Shown: piece by piece, positions 1-8,987 of the stretch
Position numbering within the stretch: position 1 is the stretch's first letter
Layout of the letters: the number at the start of each line of letters is the position of its first letter
Origin: G963717155 sp963717155
GTDB lineage: Bacteria > Actinomycetota > Thermoleophilia > Gaiellales > JALYLC01
Assembly (NCBI GenBank): GCA_963717155.1
Contig: OY970326.1
Coordinates: forward strand, 3,038,001 to 3,102,000
Direction of reading: 5' to 3'
Length of the DNA: 64,000 nt
The notes under the pieces: generated by a model
Told to the model about the DNA's origin: nothing
Seen by the model: only the letters and a program-made list of their open reading frames with translations
Databases searched by the model: none
Program-made: the position numbers and the translations under genes

Positions 1-693
1 GGCTCGCGGGTCGTGCGCTACCAGCAGCGCGGCTTCGCGCCCTCCACGCTCGATGGACCGTTCACGGTGGCACAGAACGTGGACGATCTGTTCGCCGTGC
101 TCGACCGCTTCGAGAGCGAGCAGGCGCTGCTCGTCGGGCACTCGTGGGGCGGCCACCTGGCGATGCACGCCGCGTGCGCGCAGCCGGGCCGCGTGTCAGG
201 ACTGATCCTGGTCGACACGTTCGGCGCGGTCGGGGACGGCGGTGTGGGCACGATGGAGGCGATCATCGAAGCGCGGATCGGCCCCGACGCGGTGCGGAGG
301 TGCGCGGAGCTCGAGGCATCGGGCAGCTCGATCGAGACCGAGTCGGCGATCATGGCGATCATCTGGCCGGGCTACTTCTCCGACCCCGCCGCGGCGCCGC
401 CCGCCCCGCCGATGCTCTGCCACCCGGACGTGTATACGGCCGTCGAGGGAGACGCGATGCGTCTCCTGCAGGAGGGCGCGCTCGAGCGAGCGCTCCCCCA
501 GCTCTCGATCCCGTCCGTTCATATGATCGGACGTGCGAGCCCGATCAACCCGGAGGTCGTGCGCGCAACGGCTGCGCTCTTCCGCGACGCAACGGTGCAC
601 GAGCTCGACGACGTCGGCCATCTGATCTGGATCGAGCGGCCGGGCTCGGTGGAGGCTGCCGTCTCGGAGCTTGTCCGCGAGGCAGCCTCCTAG
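1..693 (+). CDS. alpha/beta hydrolase, 5' end outside the window
   Basis: The reading frame is open from the first base, so the true start lies upstream; 230 residues are visible. This is an alpha/beta-hydrolase fold protein. The nucleophile elbow GHSWGG lies near residue 48, and the C-terminal catalytic His is in DDVGHLIWIERPG near residue 208. The strand that usually carries the acid (GxxDxxxP) reads GRASPINP here, so the usual Asp is replaced by Ser; another acidic residue may serve, or the substrate range may differ. The gene overlaps the convergent peptidase gene by 4 bases. The substrate cannot be told from the sequence. Fold assignment is firm; specific function unknown. Confidence 0.85.
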   Translation, partial: GSRVVRYQQRGFAPSTLDGPFTVAQNVDDLFAVLDRFESEQALLVGHSWGGHLAMHAACAQPGRVSGLILVDTFGAVGDGGVGTMEAIIEARIGPDAVRRCAELEASGSSIETESAIMAIIWPGYFSDPAAAPPAPPMLCHPDVYTAVEGDAMRLLQEGALERALPQLSIPSVHMIGRASPINPEVVRATAALFRDATVHELDDVGHLIWIERPGSVEAAVSELVREAAS

Positions 694-3305
694 ACCCGCA
701 CCACGAGCGAGCCCTGGAGCTTCGCTCGGTTCGACGCCGCCGACGCCCCGCTGATCTTCACCGTGATCGTGACCTTCTCGAGGGTGCGGAGCAGGTGCTT
801 CGCCTTCGCGGTGAGCACGACGCGGAAGTGCACCGTGCCCGCGCTCACGTTCCTCGTCAGGCCACCGAGCGCGATCGTCCGGGTGCCCTTGCCCGTGGCC
901 TTCGGAACCTTCGCCGCGAGCGTGACGACGAGTCGCGTCGAGCCTGCGGCGACGTTGACGGTGACCGGGACTCCCGACTTCACGAGCGCCGCGAGCGTCA
1001 CCTTCGAGAGCTTCAGCCCGGCGATCGCTGCCGGCTTCGCAACCGTGTACACGAGCGTGCTCGTCGACGTGAGCCCGGCGTCGTTCGTGGCGACTGCGGT
1101 GAGCGTGTGAGATCCCGCTGTTGCCGCATACCCGGTGACGCTGCAGTTGTCGACGCCCGAGGTCGGGTCGGTGGCACTGCATGCGATTCCCGCCGCCGGC
1201 GGCACGTTCGCGAGCGGGTAGGTCTGCGCCCCGATGCCCGCGATGACGGGCGCGCTCGGCGGAGTCGAGTCGCGCTTGATGGTGAGCGGCGAAGACGAGG
1301 CGGTGCCGCCCGCGCTCGTTGCCGTGCACGTGAGCGTCACGGCTCCATCGCCCACCGGCGTCGGGTCGCAGCCGGTCGGGTCGATGACCGGCGAGCCGGT
1401 GTCGGTGACGCTCCAGCTCACGCTCACCGGGGCGTGGTACCAGCCGTGGGTCCCGTCGGGAGTCGCCGGCGTCACGGCAGGCGCGATCACCGGAGGGGTC
1501 GGATCGAGCGCCATCGCGACGGCGCGATCTGCGAGCAGGAAGCCAGCGCCGCAATCGATGTCCGGATTGCCGAGGGCCGGGCAATCGAGCGTGTTGGCCG
1601 AGTCGGTCATGATCGCGTAGACCTCGTCGACCGGCATCGCCGGTTTGGCCGAGCGGATCAATGCCGCGGTGCCGGCGGCGGCGGGCGCCGCCGCGCTCGT
1701 TCCGAAGAAGGGCGCGAAGCCGGGGACGCTCGTGCTGACGTCATCGGGGGCGGCGAGATTCGGCTTCTGACGAACCTCCGGGGCGGCGAGCGGATTGCCG
1801 TCCTTGTCGAACAGCCGCGTGACGGGGCCGACCGAGCTGAACCCCTCGGGTACCGCCGGGGTGGAGAAGTCGGTTGCCGCGACCGCCATCGCGCCGTTCG
1901 CCGAGGCGGCGTCAGGCGCGATCGAGTCGAGGTTCGCGAGATGCTCGGGGAGGTCAGCCTGGTCGCCATCCCCGACGTACTTCAGGAACGGAGTGCCCGA
2001 GCCGGCGACGCGTCGGATCGCGATTCCGTAGGTGAAATCGCTGAGGGGTGTCAAGCCGAACTCCTCCAGCGGAATCCCGGTTGCGATGTTGTTGGTGTCG
2101 ATCGTGAACGCGTAGGCCGAGGCGCTTCCCACGATCGCGTAGACGTCGATCGCGAAGTCGTCTGTCGCATGGCCCCACGGCTCGGCCCACTGGAGCGTGA
2201 GATCGGACTCCGCGTCCGTGAACATCTCGCCGACGGTCTGAATCGTGTCGACGCCAGGTCCCGGGTCGAAGTCCTCGGTCGTCGCGCTTCGTCCAGACGG
2301 ATCGGGAACCGGTGTATAGGTGCCGCCCCAGCCTCCTCCGAATGCATTTCCGCCCGCGGCGAAGTACGCGACGCCGTCCGCCTTCGCACGATCCGCCGCC
2401 TGCGACACGATCCCGTCCTGGAAGAAGGGCTCGAGGTGCTCGTCGATGTCGTCGGCAATGACCTTGACGCCGTCCTTCACGAGACGATCGATCGACGCCG
2501 CCTTGTCAGCAGCGCCGCCGACGCCCCCCGTCGAGAACGCAATACCGCTGATGCCCGGCGCCTCGTCGTACACGATCTCGGCCATCGCGCGACCCTCGTC
2601 GGTGCCACCTGGTTCGTCCTGCAGGTCCTGGACGTTCGCCGGGAGGTCGCCGGTCGACTGGGACTTGGCGACGCCGCCGGACAGCTGGTCGATCGAGTCC
2701 GAGATGATGCCGACCGTCACTCCCGCCCCGTTCGGTCCGAGCGCGCGGGCCGTCGGCCCATGGATCGCAGCGTCTCCTTGCGAGGTCACGCTTCCCGCGC
2801 TGGGAACACCGGGAGTTGCCGCGAGAATCGCGTGCGTCGTGCCGAGCGAGGCCGCCTTCGCGAGCCCATCAGCCGGAAGGAATCCCTCGACGATGCGCTC
2901 GGGCGCGCGGTCGCTCGTCGCGACCACCTGCATTCCGAGCGCGCGCAGGTCATCTGCGGCAAGCGCGACGCTCCCGTTCACATACACGTCGACCGAGACG
3001 TCGCCGCTCGCCGCACTGGCAACGTTCTGTCGCCGCGCCGCGACCACGGCGCTCGCCGCGGTGCCGCCGCCGAGCCGGCTCGCTGCAACATCCTGCAGGT
3101 GGCTGTCGAGCTTGCTCAGGTACTGGAACCGTCTGTCACTCGGCGACGCGTTTGCACCGCCGACCTCATGTGTCAGTTGTGCGAGCGTCTGCGCGGGCGA
3201 GGGTAGTGACGCAACCGGATCCCGCGTGTCGCTCGTAGCCGGCGCAACACCGATCGCGAGTGCCGCCAAGATCGCGGCAACTCCAACCGTCGGTCGATAT
3301 CGCAC
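690..3305 (-). CDS. secreted S8/S53-like serine peptidase with Ig-like C-terminal region
   Basis: This encodes about 871 residues from a GTG at 3305, preceded by a GGGAGGG ribosome site; that start puts a classic signal peptide (hydrophobic core AAILAALAIGVAPA) at the N-terminus. A subtilase-type core follows, with SDSID near residue 202 and the nucleophile in FFGTSAAAPAAAG near residue 537. At the position where subtilisins have HGT, this protein has TDEGRAM (near 236), and VIADDID comes later (near 283). This matches the S53-like subgroup, which uses Glu/Asp rather than His, not classical S8; that placement is from memory of the family. The last roughly 300 residues are Ser/Thr/Pro-rich, beta-sandwich-like segments that end without a sorting motif. 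Likely an exported protease; substrate unknown. Confidence 0.85.
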   Translation of the reverse strand: MRYRPTVGVAAILAALAIGVAPATSDTRDPVASLPSPAQTLAQLTHEVGGANASPSDRRFQYLSKLDSHLQDVAASRLGGGTAASAVVAARRQNVASAASGDVSVDVYVNGSVALAADDLRALGMQVVATSDRAPERIVEGFLPADGLAKAASLGTTHAILAATPGVPSAGSVTSQGDAAIHGPTARALGPNGAGVTVGIISDSIDQLSGGVAKSQSTGDLPANVQDLQDEPGGTDEGRAMAEIVYDEAPGISGIAFSTGGVGGAADKAASIDRLVKDGVKVIADDIDEHLEPFFQDGIVSQAADRAKADGVAYFAAGGNAFGGGWGGTYTPVPDPSGRSATTEDFDPGPGVDTIQTVGEMFTDAESDLTLQWAEPWGHATDDFAIDVYAIVGSASAYAFTIDTNNIATGIPLEEFGLTPLSDFTYGIAIRRVAGSGTPFLKYVGDGDQADLPEHLANLDSIAPDAASANGAMAVAATDFSTPAVPEGFSSVGPVTRLFDKDGNPLAAPEVRQKPNLAAPDDVSTSVPGFAPFFGTSAAAPAAAGTAALIRSAKPAMPVDEVYAIMTDSANTLDCPALGNPDIDCGAGFLLADRAVAMALDPTPPVIAPAVTPATPDGTHGWYHAPVSVSWSVTDTGSPVIDPTGCDPTPVGDGAVTLTCTATSAGGTASSSPLTIKRDSTPPSAPVIAGIGAQTYPLANVPPAAGIACSATDPTSGVDNCSVTGYAATAGSHTLTAVATNDAGLTSTSTLVYTVAKPAAIAGLKLSKVTLAALVKSGVPVTVNVAAGSTRLVVTLAAKVPKATGKGTRTIALGGLTRNVSAGTVHFRVVLTAKAKHLLRTLEKVTITVKISGASAASNRAKLQGSLVVRV

Positions 3306-3440
3306 GAGTCCCTCCCGTGCCCGTGTCAGTCGTGGCGGCGGCGGCGAGCCTACCAGCCGCTCGTAGCCGCTGCTCGTCGACTGAGATCCGACCCACGGAG
3401 CGGAGTGGCAGGCCAACAGCCTGCGCGAGCTCGGTGGCAG

Positions 3441-4176
3441 CTAGTACGTCGCGCGCGTCCCGTCCGGGTAGTACGCCTCCGACGGCGATCCGGCCGGCCG
3501 GAAGACCCCGAGCACCTGCATCGGCTCGGCCCCCGAGTTCTCGAGCGAGTGCACCAGCCGCGGCGAGAGGTGGATGCACGCGCCCGCGGAGACGGGCTCG
3601 TGGCTGTCGCCGATGTGCAGGACACCATCGCCGCTCAGGATGTACAGCACCTCGTCGTACGTGTGGAAGTGGTCGGGCGCGCGGCCTGTCGGGATGTAGC
3701 CGACGAACTGTGTCAGCGAGGCGCAGCCCGCCTCGGGGGTCACGACCAGCCGGAACTCCCGGTTCGCGGTCGCCTGCTGGGCCTCGCTGTCGTCGAGCCG
3801 CAGGGTGACCCGGCGCTCCCCGACCGCGACCCCCGTCGGCGGATCCGGAACCTCGACGGCAACCACCTCGAGCGGATCGCCGCCGTCGCGACTCGATCTC
3901 GTACGTCTCCCCGTGCCGGATGAACGCGCCCGTCTGGGGCTCGAGCAGGTGCTCGAGGCCTCCGAGCCGGAGGAAGCCCCTGCCCGAGAGCACGAACAGC
4001 ACCTCGTCGCCCTCGAAGGCGGTCGCGCCCGCCGTCGCGCCGAGCTCGAGGCGGACGATCCGCTGCCGAAGCCCCGGGCACCCGTTGCCGGCATGGAACG
4101 TGATCTGCTCGCGTACGCCGTCGCTGCCTGCGGAAGCCTCCTCGGGGCGATCCCAGACCAGCCTTGTCACCGCCAC
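3441..4176 (-). CDS. two-domain cupin protein, frame broken once
   Basis: Once one extra base near 3888 is removed, this reads as about 244 residues. The N-terminal half (MAVTRLVWDRPEEASAG onward) carries a weak cupin barrel with EGDEVLFVLSGRGFLRLG. The C-terminal half has a clear metal-binding cupin motif, HFHTYDEVLYILSGDG, followed by HLSPRLVHSLENSG. The frame changes between ETYEIES and GGDPLEVV. Bicupins of this type bind a metal and act on small acids, ureides or sugars; the substrate cannot be assigned. The gene diverges from the aminotransferase at 4276 across about 100 bases, so it may belong to the same amino-acid locus and share its control region. Confidence 0.75.
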
Positions 4177-4220
4177 TCGGACTCCCTCCCCGGCTCGCGA
4201 TCCCCACCGCGCCAGATCGA

Positions 4221-4246
4221 GTATTTGATAAATCTCTCGCTATAGT
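4221..4246 (+). promoter_or_regulatory. AT-rich divergent control region with TTTGATAAA element and TATAGT
   Basis: In an otherwise very GC-rich stretch, the 100 bases between the divergent cupin and aminotransferase genes hold ATTTGATAAAT (4223-4233, arms ATTT/AAAT) followed by TATAGT (4241-4246), which fits a -10 box for the plus-strand gene; I see no good -35 box. A strong AGGAGG ribosome site lies just before the ATG at 4276. A closely similar palindrome, TTTGATCAAA, recurs at 8484-8493 in the same gene cluster, so this may be an operator for a shared regulator. Inference from pattern only. Confidence 0.4.
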
Positions 4247-4275
4247 CGCTGATCCGCACGACTCCAGGAGGATGC

Positions 4276-5466
4276 ATGACCGCGTTCGACGTCGAGGCAG
4301 TCCGCCGTCGCTTCTCATCGCTTCAGACGGGCTTCGGCTTCTTCGATGCGCCGGGCGGATCGCAGGTGCCCGACGAGGTCGGGACGGCGATTGCGGCCAC
4401 GCTGCGCGACGCGAGCGCGAACCTCGGAGCGCCGTATCCCACCGGCCAGCGTGTCGAGTCGATCCTCGACCGGTCGAAGGCTGCAGGGGCGCGCTTCTTC
4501 AACTGCAGCCCCGCCGAGGTCGTCTTCGGCGCGAACATGACGACGCTCAACTTCGCGCTCAGCCGCGTGCTCGGGCGCGAGCTCACGGCCGGCGACGAGA
4601 TCATCGTGACGCGCCTCGACCACGACGGCAACGTGGCTCCCTGGGTGGAGCTCGCCGACGATCTCGGCCTGGTCGTCCACCACGTCGACATCAACGCCGA
4701 CAGCACGCTCGATCTCGAAGACCTCGAGTCGAAGCTCTCGGACAGCACGCGTGTCGTGTCGTTCCCGTGGGCCTCGAACGTGATCGGCACGATCGTCGAC
4801 GCGGCGCGCGTGTGCGAGCTCGCGCACGCCGCCGGGGCGATCGCGTGGGTCGACGCCGTGCACTACGCCGCGCACGAGGCGATGGACGTGCGCGCGATCG
4901 ACGCCGACGTCGTCCTGTGCTCGCCGTACAAGTTCTGCGGGCCTCATCTCGGGATGGCGTACGTCCGCGAGTCGCTCGCCGAGACGTGGAGGCCGTACAA
5001 GGCGCGGCCGTCGGCGACGACCCCGACCGCGCGCCGCTTCGAGACCGGCACGCTGCCCTACGAGCTGCTCGGCGGGCTGCTCGCGACGTTCGACTACCTC
5101 GAGGACATCGGGGGAATGGACGCGATCCGCACCTACGAGCGCTCGCTCGGCGAGCGCTTCCTCGCCGGGTTGACCGATGCCGCGACGGTGTACGGCCTGC
5201 CGACGATGGAGGGCCGCGTCCCGACGTTCCTGCTGAACCTCGACGGGATCCCGGCACGCGACGTGTCGCTCGCGCTCGCCGCGCGCGACATGGGCGTCTG
5301 GAGCCACGACACCTACTACGCGCTCGGGCTGTATCCGCGTCTCGGCTACGACGAGGCCGTGCGCCTCGGCTTCATCCACTACAACACGCCCGACGAGGTC
5401 GACCGCCTGAACGACGAGCTCGCGAAGCTCGCCGAGCGCGCGCCGCTCCGCCCCGCGGCACGCTGA
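4276..5466 (+). CDS. cysteine-desulfurase-like class-V aminotransferase
   Basis: 396 residues, ATG with AGGAGG upstream. It is a fold-type I PLP enzyme of the class-V family: the probable PLP lysine is in CSPYKFCGPHLG (near residue 218), and the C-terminal FETGTLPYELLGGL block resembles the cysteine-desulfurase-like subgroup (VC1184 type). These proteins look like NifS/IscS but generally lack a proven role in Fe-S assembly; some members act on other amino acids. It overlaps the aldo/keto reductase by one base (TGATG), giving a tight series with the ornithine-cyclodeaminase and threonine-dehydratase homologues, which suggests amino-acid catabolism rather than sulfur transfer. No IscU, SufU or other cluster-assembly gene lies nearby. 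Undamaged frame. Confidence 0.85.
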   Translation: MTAFDVEAVRRRFSSLQTGFGFFDAPGGSQVPDEVGTAIAATLRDASANLGAPYPTGQRVESILDRSKAAGARFFNCSPAEVVFGANMTTLNFALSRVLGRELTAGDEIIVTRLDHDGNVAPWVELADDLGLVVHHVDINADSTLDLEDLESKLSDSTRVVSFPWASNVIGTIVDAARVCELAHAAGAIAWVDAVHYAAHEAMDVRAIDADVVLCSPYKFCGPHLGMAYVRESLAETWRPYKARPSATTPTARRFETGTLPYELLGGLLATFDYLEDIGGMDAIRTYERSLGERFLAGLTDAATVYGLPTMEGRVPTFLLNLDGIPARDVSLALAARDMGVWSHDTYYALGLYPRLGYDEAVRLGFIHYNTPDEVDRLNDELAKLAERAPLRPAAR

Positions 5467-6459
5467 TGGACTACGTCCCGCTCGGCACGACCGGCGTCAA
5501 GGTCTCGCGCATCATCCTCGGCTGCGGCAACTTCGGAGGCATCGGATCGGCGCCCGCGTTCTTCGGCCAGGGCGAGAACGACGACGAGGCCGCGCGGATC
5601 ATGGACGCCGCGCTCGACCTCGGCATCAACGTCTTCGACACGGCAGACGCCTACGGCGGCGGGCGCAGCGAGTCGGCGATCGGCCGCTGGCTCGCCGGCA
5701 AGGGCTCGTCGGTGCGCGACCAGGTGCTGCTGTCGAGCAAGGCGTTCAACCCCGTCGGCGACGGCCCGAACGACCACGGCCTCTCGCGCCGGCACCTGAA
5801 GCGCCAGGTCGAGCGGAGCCTGCAGCGCCTCGGCGCGAGCCACCTCGACCTGTTCCTCACGCACGAGCCCGACGCGGACACGCCGCTCGACGAGACGCTC
5901 GGCGCGCTCGACGACCTCGTGCGCGCAGGGACGATCCACTACATCGGCGCGAGCAACGTGCCCGCCTGGCAGCTCGTCCACGCGCTCTGGCTGAGCGACC
6001 GGAACGGCGGCGCCCGCTTCGGCTGGGTGCAGAACTCCTACAGCCTGCTCGAACGGGAGCCCGAGCGCGAGCTGTTCCCCGCGCTCGCCGAGTTCGGGCT
6101 CGGCTTCACGCCGTTCTCGCCGCTCGCGGGAGGCTGGCTGACCGGGAAGTACCGCCGCGGTGCGACGCCCCCGTCCGGGTCGCGCATGACGATGCGGCCC
6201 GAGCCCTACGCCCACCTCGTGGTCGACGAGACGTTCGACGCGCTCGAGGCGTTCGAGGCGGCGGCGGTCGAGCGAGGCATCAGCATGGCCGGCGCTCGCG
6301 CTCGCCTGGCTGCTGCAGCACCCGCGCGTGACGGCCGTGATCGTCGGCCCGCGCTCGCCGGCGCAGCTCGAGCCCGCACGCGAGGCGCTCGAGCTGTCGC
6401 TGACGCCCGCCGAGCACGCCGAGATCCATGCGCTGTTCGACCGGGTCCCGCAAGGTTAA
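5466..6459 (+). CDS. aldo/keto reductase, frame broken once
   Basis: About 330 residues after removing one extra base near 6291, where GISMAG passes into ALALAWLLQHP in the next frame. The catalytic tetrad of the aldo/keto reductase family is visible: Asp and Tyr in FDTADAYGGG, Lys in VLLSSKAF and His in LFLTHEPD. The C-terminal NADP-binding segment VTAVIVGPRSPAQLE lies downstream of the break. These enzymes reduce aldehydes and ketones with NADPH, or the reverse. Its substrate is probably an intermediate made by the neighbouring amino-acid enzymes, but this is inference. It is followed after nine bases by the ornithine-cyclodeaminase homologue. Confidence 0.82.
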
Positions 6460-6468
6460 AGTCGCCCG

Positions 6469-7458
6469 ATGCCGATTCGCATACTCAACGAGGCCGACGT
6501 CCACAAGTGCCTGCCGCCCGCCGCCTGCGCCGAGGCGATGGAGCAGACGCTCGCCGCCCTCGCCCGCGGAGAGCTGTCGTTCCCGCTGCGCTCGGTCTTC
6601 CGCGCCGAGGGCTCCAGCGGGTTCCTCGGCCTGATGCCCGCCTATCGCGGAGGCGATCGGCCGCTGTACGCGCTGAAGGCCGTCTGCATCTACCCCGAGA
6701 ACCCGGCCAAGCACGGGATCGACGCGCACCAGGGCGGCGTCCTGCTGTACGACGGCGAGACGGGCGAGCTCACGGCCGTGGTCGACGGCGCCGCGCTCAC
6801 CGCGGTCCGCACCGCGGCCGTGACCGCGGTCGCGACGCGGGCGCTCGCACGGCCGGGGTCGAGCGACCTCGCGATCATCGGTGCCGGCTCGCAGGCGCGC
6901 GCGCACCTCGAGGCGCTCGCCGAGGCGATGCCGCTCGAGCGCGTGCGGATCGCGAGCCGCACGCTCGCCCACGCACGGGACCTGGCTGCCGAGGCGTCGA
7001 CGCGCCATCCGTTCACGATCGAGGCCGTCGGCTCCGTCGCCGACGCGATGCGGGGCGCCGACGTCGTGGTGACGGTCTCGACCGCCGCCGAGCCGATCGT
7101 CGACGCTGAGCACCTCGAGCCCGGCATGCACGTGAACCTCGTCGGCTCGAGCATCGCGCGGACGCGCGAGATCACGGGCGCGGGACTCGCCCGCACGCGC
7201 TTCTTCGTGGATCGGCGCGAGTCGACGGTCAACGAGTCGGGCGACTACCTGATGGCGCTGCGGGAGGGCGCGATCGACGAGTCGCACATCGTCGCCGAGC
7301 TCGGCGAGGTGCTCGCGGGCCTCGCCCAGGGCCGCACCAGCCCGGACGAGATCACCGCGTTCAAGTCGCTCGGCATCGCCGTCGAGGACCTGGCCGCGGC
7401 CGAGCTCGCCATCGCCAACGCCGAGACCGCCGGTATCGGGACGGTGGCGCCCTGGTGA
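6469..7458 (+). CDS. ornithine cyclodeaminase / mu-crystallin family dehydrogenase
   Basis: 329 residues, intact. The Rossmann nucleotide-binding motif AIIGAGSQARAHLEAL lies near residue 138, and the family blocks GVLLYDGETGELTAV and EPGMHVNLVGSS are present. Members of this family include ornithine cyclodeaminase, alanine dehydrogenase, lysine cyclodeaminase, ketimine reductases and tauropine-type dehydrogenases; sequence alone does not separate them. The final bases overlap the GTG start of the threonine-dehydratase homologue (7455), so the two are probably translationally coupled. Together with the aminotransferase and the dehydratase it fits a pathway that deaminates an imported amino acid to a keto acid or cyclic imine. 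Confidence 0.85.
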   Translation: MPIRILNEADVHKCLPPAACAEAMEQTLAALARGELSFPLRSVFRAEGSSGFLGLMPAYRGGDRPLYALKAVCIYPENPAKHGIDAHQGGVLLYDGETGELTAVVDGAALTAVRTAAVTAVATRALARPGSSDLAIIGAGSQARAHLEALAEAMPLERVRIASRTLAHARDLAAEASTRHPFTIEAVGSVADAMRGADVVVTVSTAAEPIVDAEHLEPGMHVNLVGSSIARTREITGAGLARTRFFVDRRESTVNESGDYLMALREGAIDESHIVAELGEVLAGLAQGRTSPDEITAFKSLGIAVEDLAAAELAIANAETAGIGTVAPW

Positions 7459-8415
7459 CCGGCGCGATCCCGATCGAGGAGATCCGAGCGGCGCGCGAGG
7501 TGCTCGCGGGCACCGCGACGCGCACGCCGCTCGTTCGGCTGCAGGTCGACGCTCCCGCGGAGATCCACCTCAAGCTCGAGAACCTGCAGCCCATCGGCTC
7601 GTTCAAGATCCGCGGCGCATTCAACGCGATGAGCAAGCGCACGCCCGAGGAGCTCGCGGCCGGCGTGATCACCGCGAGCGCGGGGAACATGGCGCAGGGA
7701 GTCGCCTGGGCCGCCCGGCTACGTGGCGTCCCGTGCACCGTCGTCGTACCCGACTACGCCCCGAAGACGAAGATCGCGGCGATCGAACGGCTCGGCGGAC
7801 GGGTGATCCCGGTGCCGTTCGCCGACTGGTGGCGGGCGATCGAGGAGTCGCGCTACCCGGGGCTCGACGGCGTCTTCATCCACCCGGTGCTCGACGACGC
7901 CGTGATGGCGGGGAACGGCACGATCGGGCTCGAGCTGCTCGAGGACCTGCCCGACCTCGACTGCCGTCGTGGTCCCCTGGGGCGGAGGCGGACTGACGTG
8001 CGGCATCGCAAGCGCGCTCCGAGCGCTCCGTCCCGAGGTGCGGATCTACTCGGTCGAGCCGGAGACGGGCGCGCCGATGGCCGCGTCGCTCGCTGCCGGC
8101 GAGGCCACCGCGGTCGACGACTACCGCGCGTCGTTCGTCGACGGCTCGGGGAGCAAGGCGCTCTTGCCGAAGATGTGGGGCCTCGGCCGCGGCCTCGTCG
8201 ATGGCGGCCTCGTGGCGTCGCTGGACGAGACGGCCGCGGCCGTCCGCATGCTGGCCGAGCGCGCCCGCGTCGTCGCCGAGGGAGCCGGCGGGCTTGCGCT
8301 CGCCGCAGCGCTCGCGGGTCGCGCGGGCGGCGGGAAGGTCGCCTGCATCGTCTCGGGCGGCAACATCGACAGCGAGCGCCTTCGCGCGATTCTCTCCGGC
8401 GAGACCCCTTCGTAG
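7455..8415 (+). CDS. threonine/serine dehydratase family PLP enzyme, frame broken once
   Basis: About 319 residues when one extra base near 7962 is ignored; the frame passes from EDLPDLD to AVVVPWGGGGLTCG. It is a fold-type II PLP enzyme: the Schiff-base lysine sits in GSFKIRGAFNAM (near residue 52), the phosphate-binding glycine loop is GGGGLTCG, and IVSGGNID is near the end. There is no C-terminal ACT regulatory domain, so it resembles the short catabolic serine/threonine dehydratases and the beta-hydroxyaspartate dehydratases. It would convert a hydroxy-amino acid to a 2-oxo acid plus ammonia. It starts inside the end of the preceding gene, using GTG. Confidence 0.82.
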
Positions 8416-8444
8416 AGCCAGGTGAGCCGGCGGTGCCTGCGCCC

Positions 8445-8493
8445 TTGACGCCGCGTCATCAGACGATCACAATCGAGAAAATTTTTGATCAAA
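8445..8493 (+). promoter_or_regulatory. sigma-70-type promoter with TTTGATCAAA palindrome
   Basis: In the 106-base gap before the SnoaL-like gene, TTGACG (8445-8450) and CACAAT (8468-8473) are separated by 17 bases, a good housekeeping-type promoter. Just downstream of the expected transcription start lies the perfect palindrome TTTGATCAAA (8484-8493), well placed to block transcription when bound. A near copy lies before the aminotransferase at 4224-4232. This suggests a second transcription unit (SnoaL and the liv transporter) under the same control. Pattern evidence only. Confidence 0.45.
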
Positions 8494-8521
8494 GGATCCT
8501 GCACATGAAGCAACCCCACGC

Positions 8522-8919
8522 GTGAGCGCCGACAACGTCGCCGCGGTCCACCGCTCGTACGAGGCGTTCTCGCGCGGCGACCTGGACGGCGCCCTCGCGA
8601 TGATGGACGACGGAATCGTCTGGCATCAGGCGCAGGGCCTCCCGCACGGGGGCATCTACCACGGCCTCGCCGGCAGTGCGCGCAGCGGTGTTCGATCCGC
8701 TCGACGAGCAGTGGTGGGAGGACTTCGACGCAACGCCGTCGGAGGTGCTCGCGCGGCGACGACCACGTCGTCGTGATCGGCCGCTACACCGCCCGCGCGA
8801 AGGGCACCGGCCGGCCGCTCGACATCCCGTTCGCCCACGTCTGGAAGTTCGAGAACGGCAGGGCGGTGCGGTTCCACCAGTTCACCGACACGCGCGGGTG
8901 GACGGACGCGCTCGCCTGA
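8522..8919 (+). CDS. SnoaL-like / NTF2-fold small protein, frame broken twice
   Basis: About 131 residues after removing extra bases near 8672 and 8754. The start is a GTG; the N-terminus NVAAVHRSYEAFSRGDLDGA followed by the run up to VWHQAQGLPHGG is typical of SnoaL-like polyketide-cyclase or ketosteroid-isomerase-fold proteins, as is the end WKFENGRAVRFHQFTDT after the second break. These small cone-shaped proteins bind or isomerise hydrophobic substrates, and many have no known reaction. It lies between the amino-acid enzymes and the substrate-binding protein gene. Both breaks occur within 82 bases and each reads as one extra base. Confidence 0.7.
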
Positions 8920-8987
8920 GACAAACAGTTCGAACATCACCGAACGTCGTACTGTGCATCCCTTCGGTCCCCCAACAGGAGTGGTTC

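Noticed and set aside
144..3206. Long plus-strand open frame through the peptidase gene
   Set aside because: It is Arg-rich with no domain and is antisense to a gene with clear motifs; long shadow frames are expected at this GC content.
4164..7109. A 981-codon frame spanning the aminotransferase and the aldo/keto reductase
   Set aside because: Only the aldo/keto reductase part is real protein; the rest is out-of-frame, Arg-rich translation of neighbouring genes.
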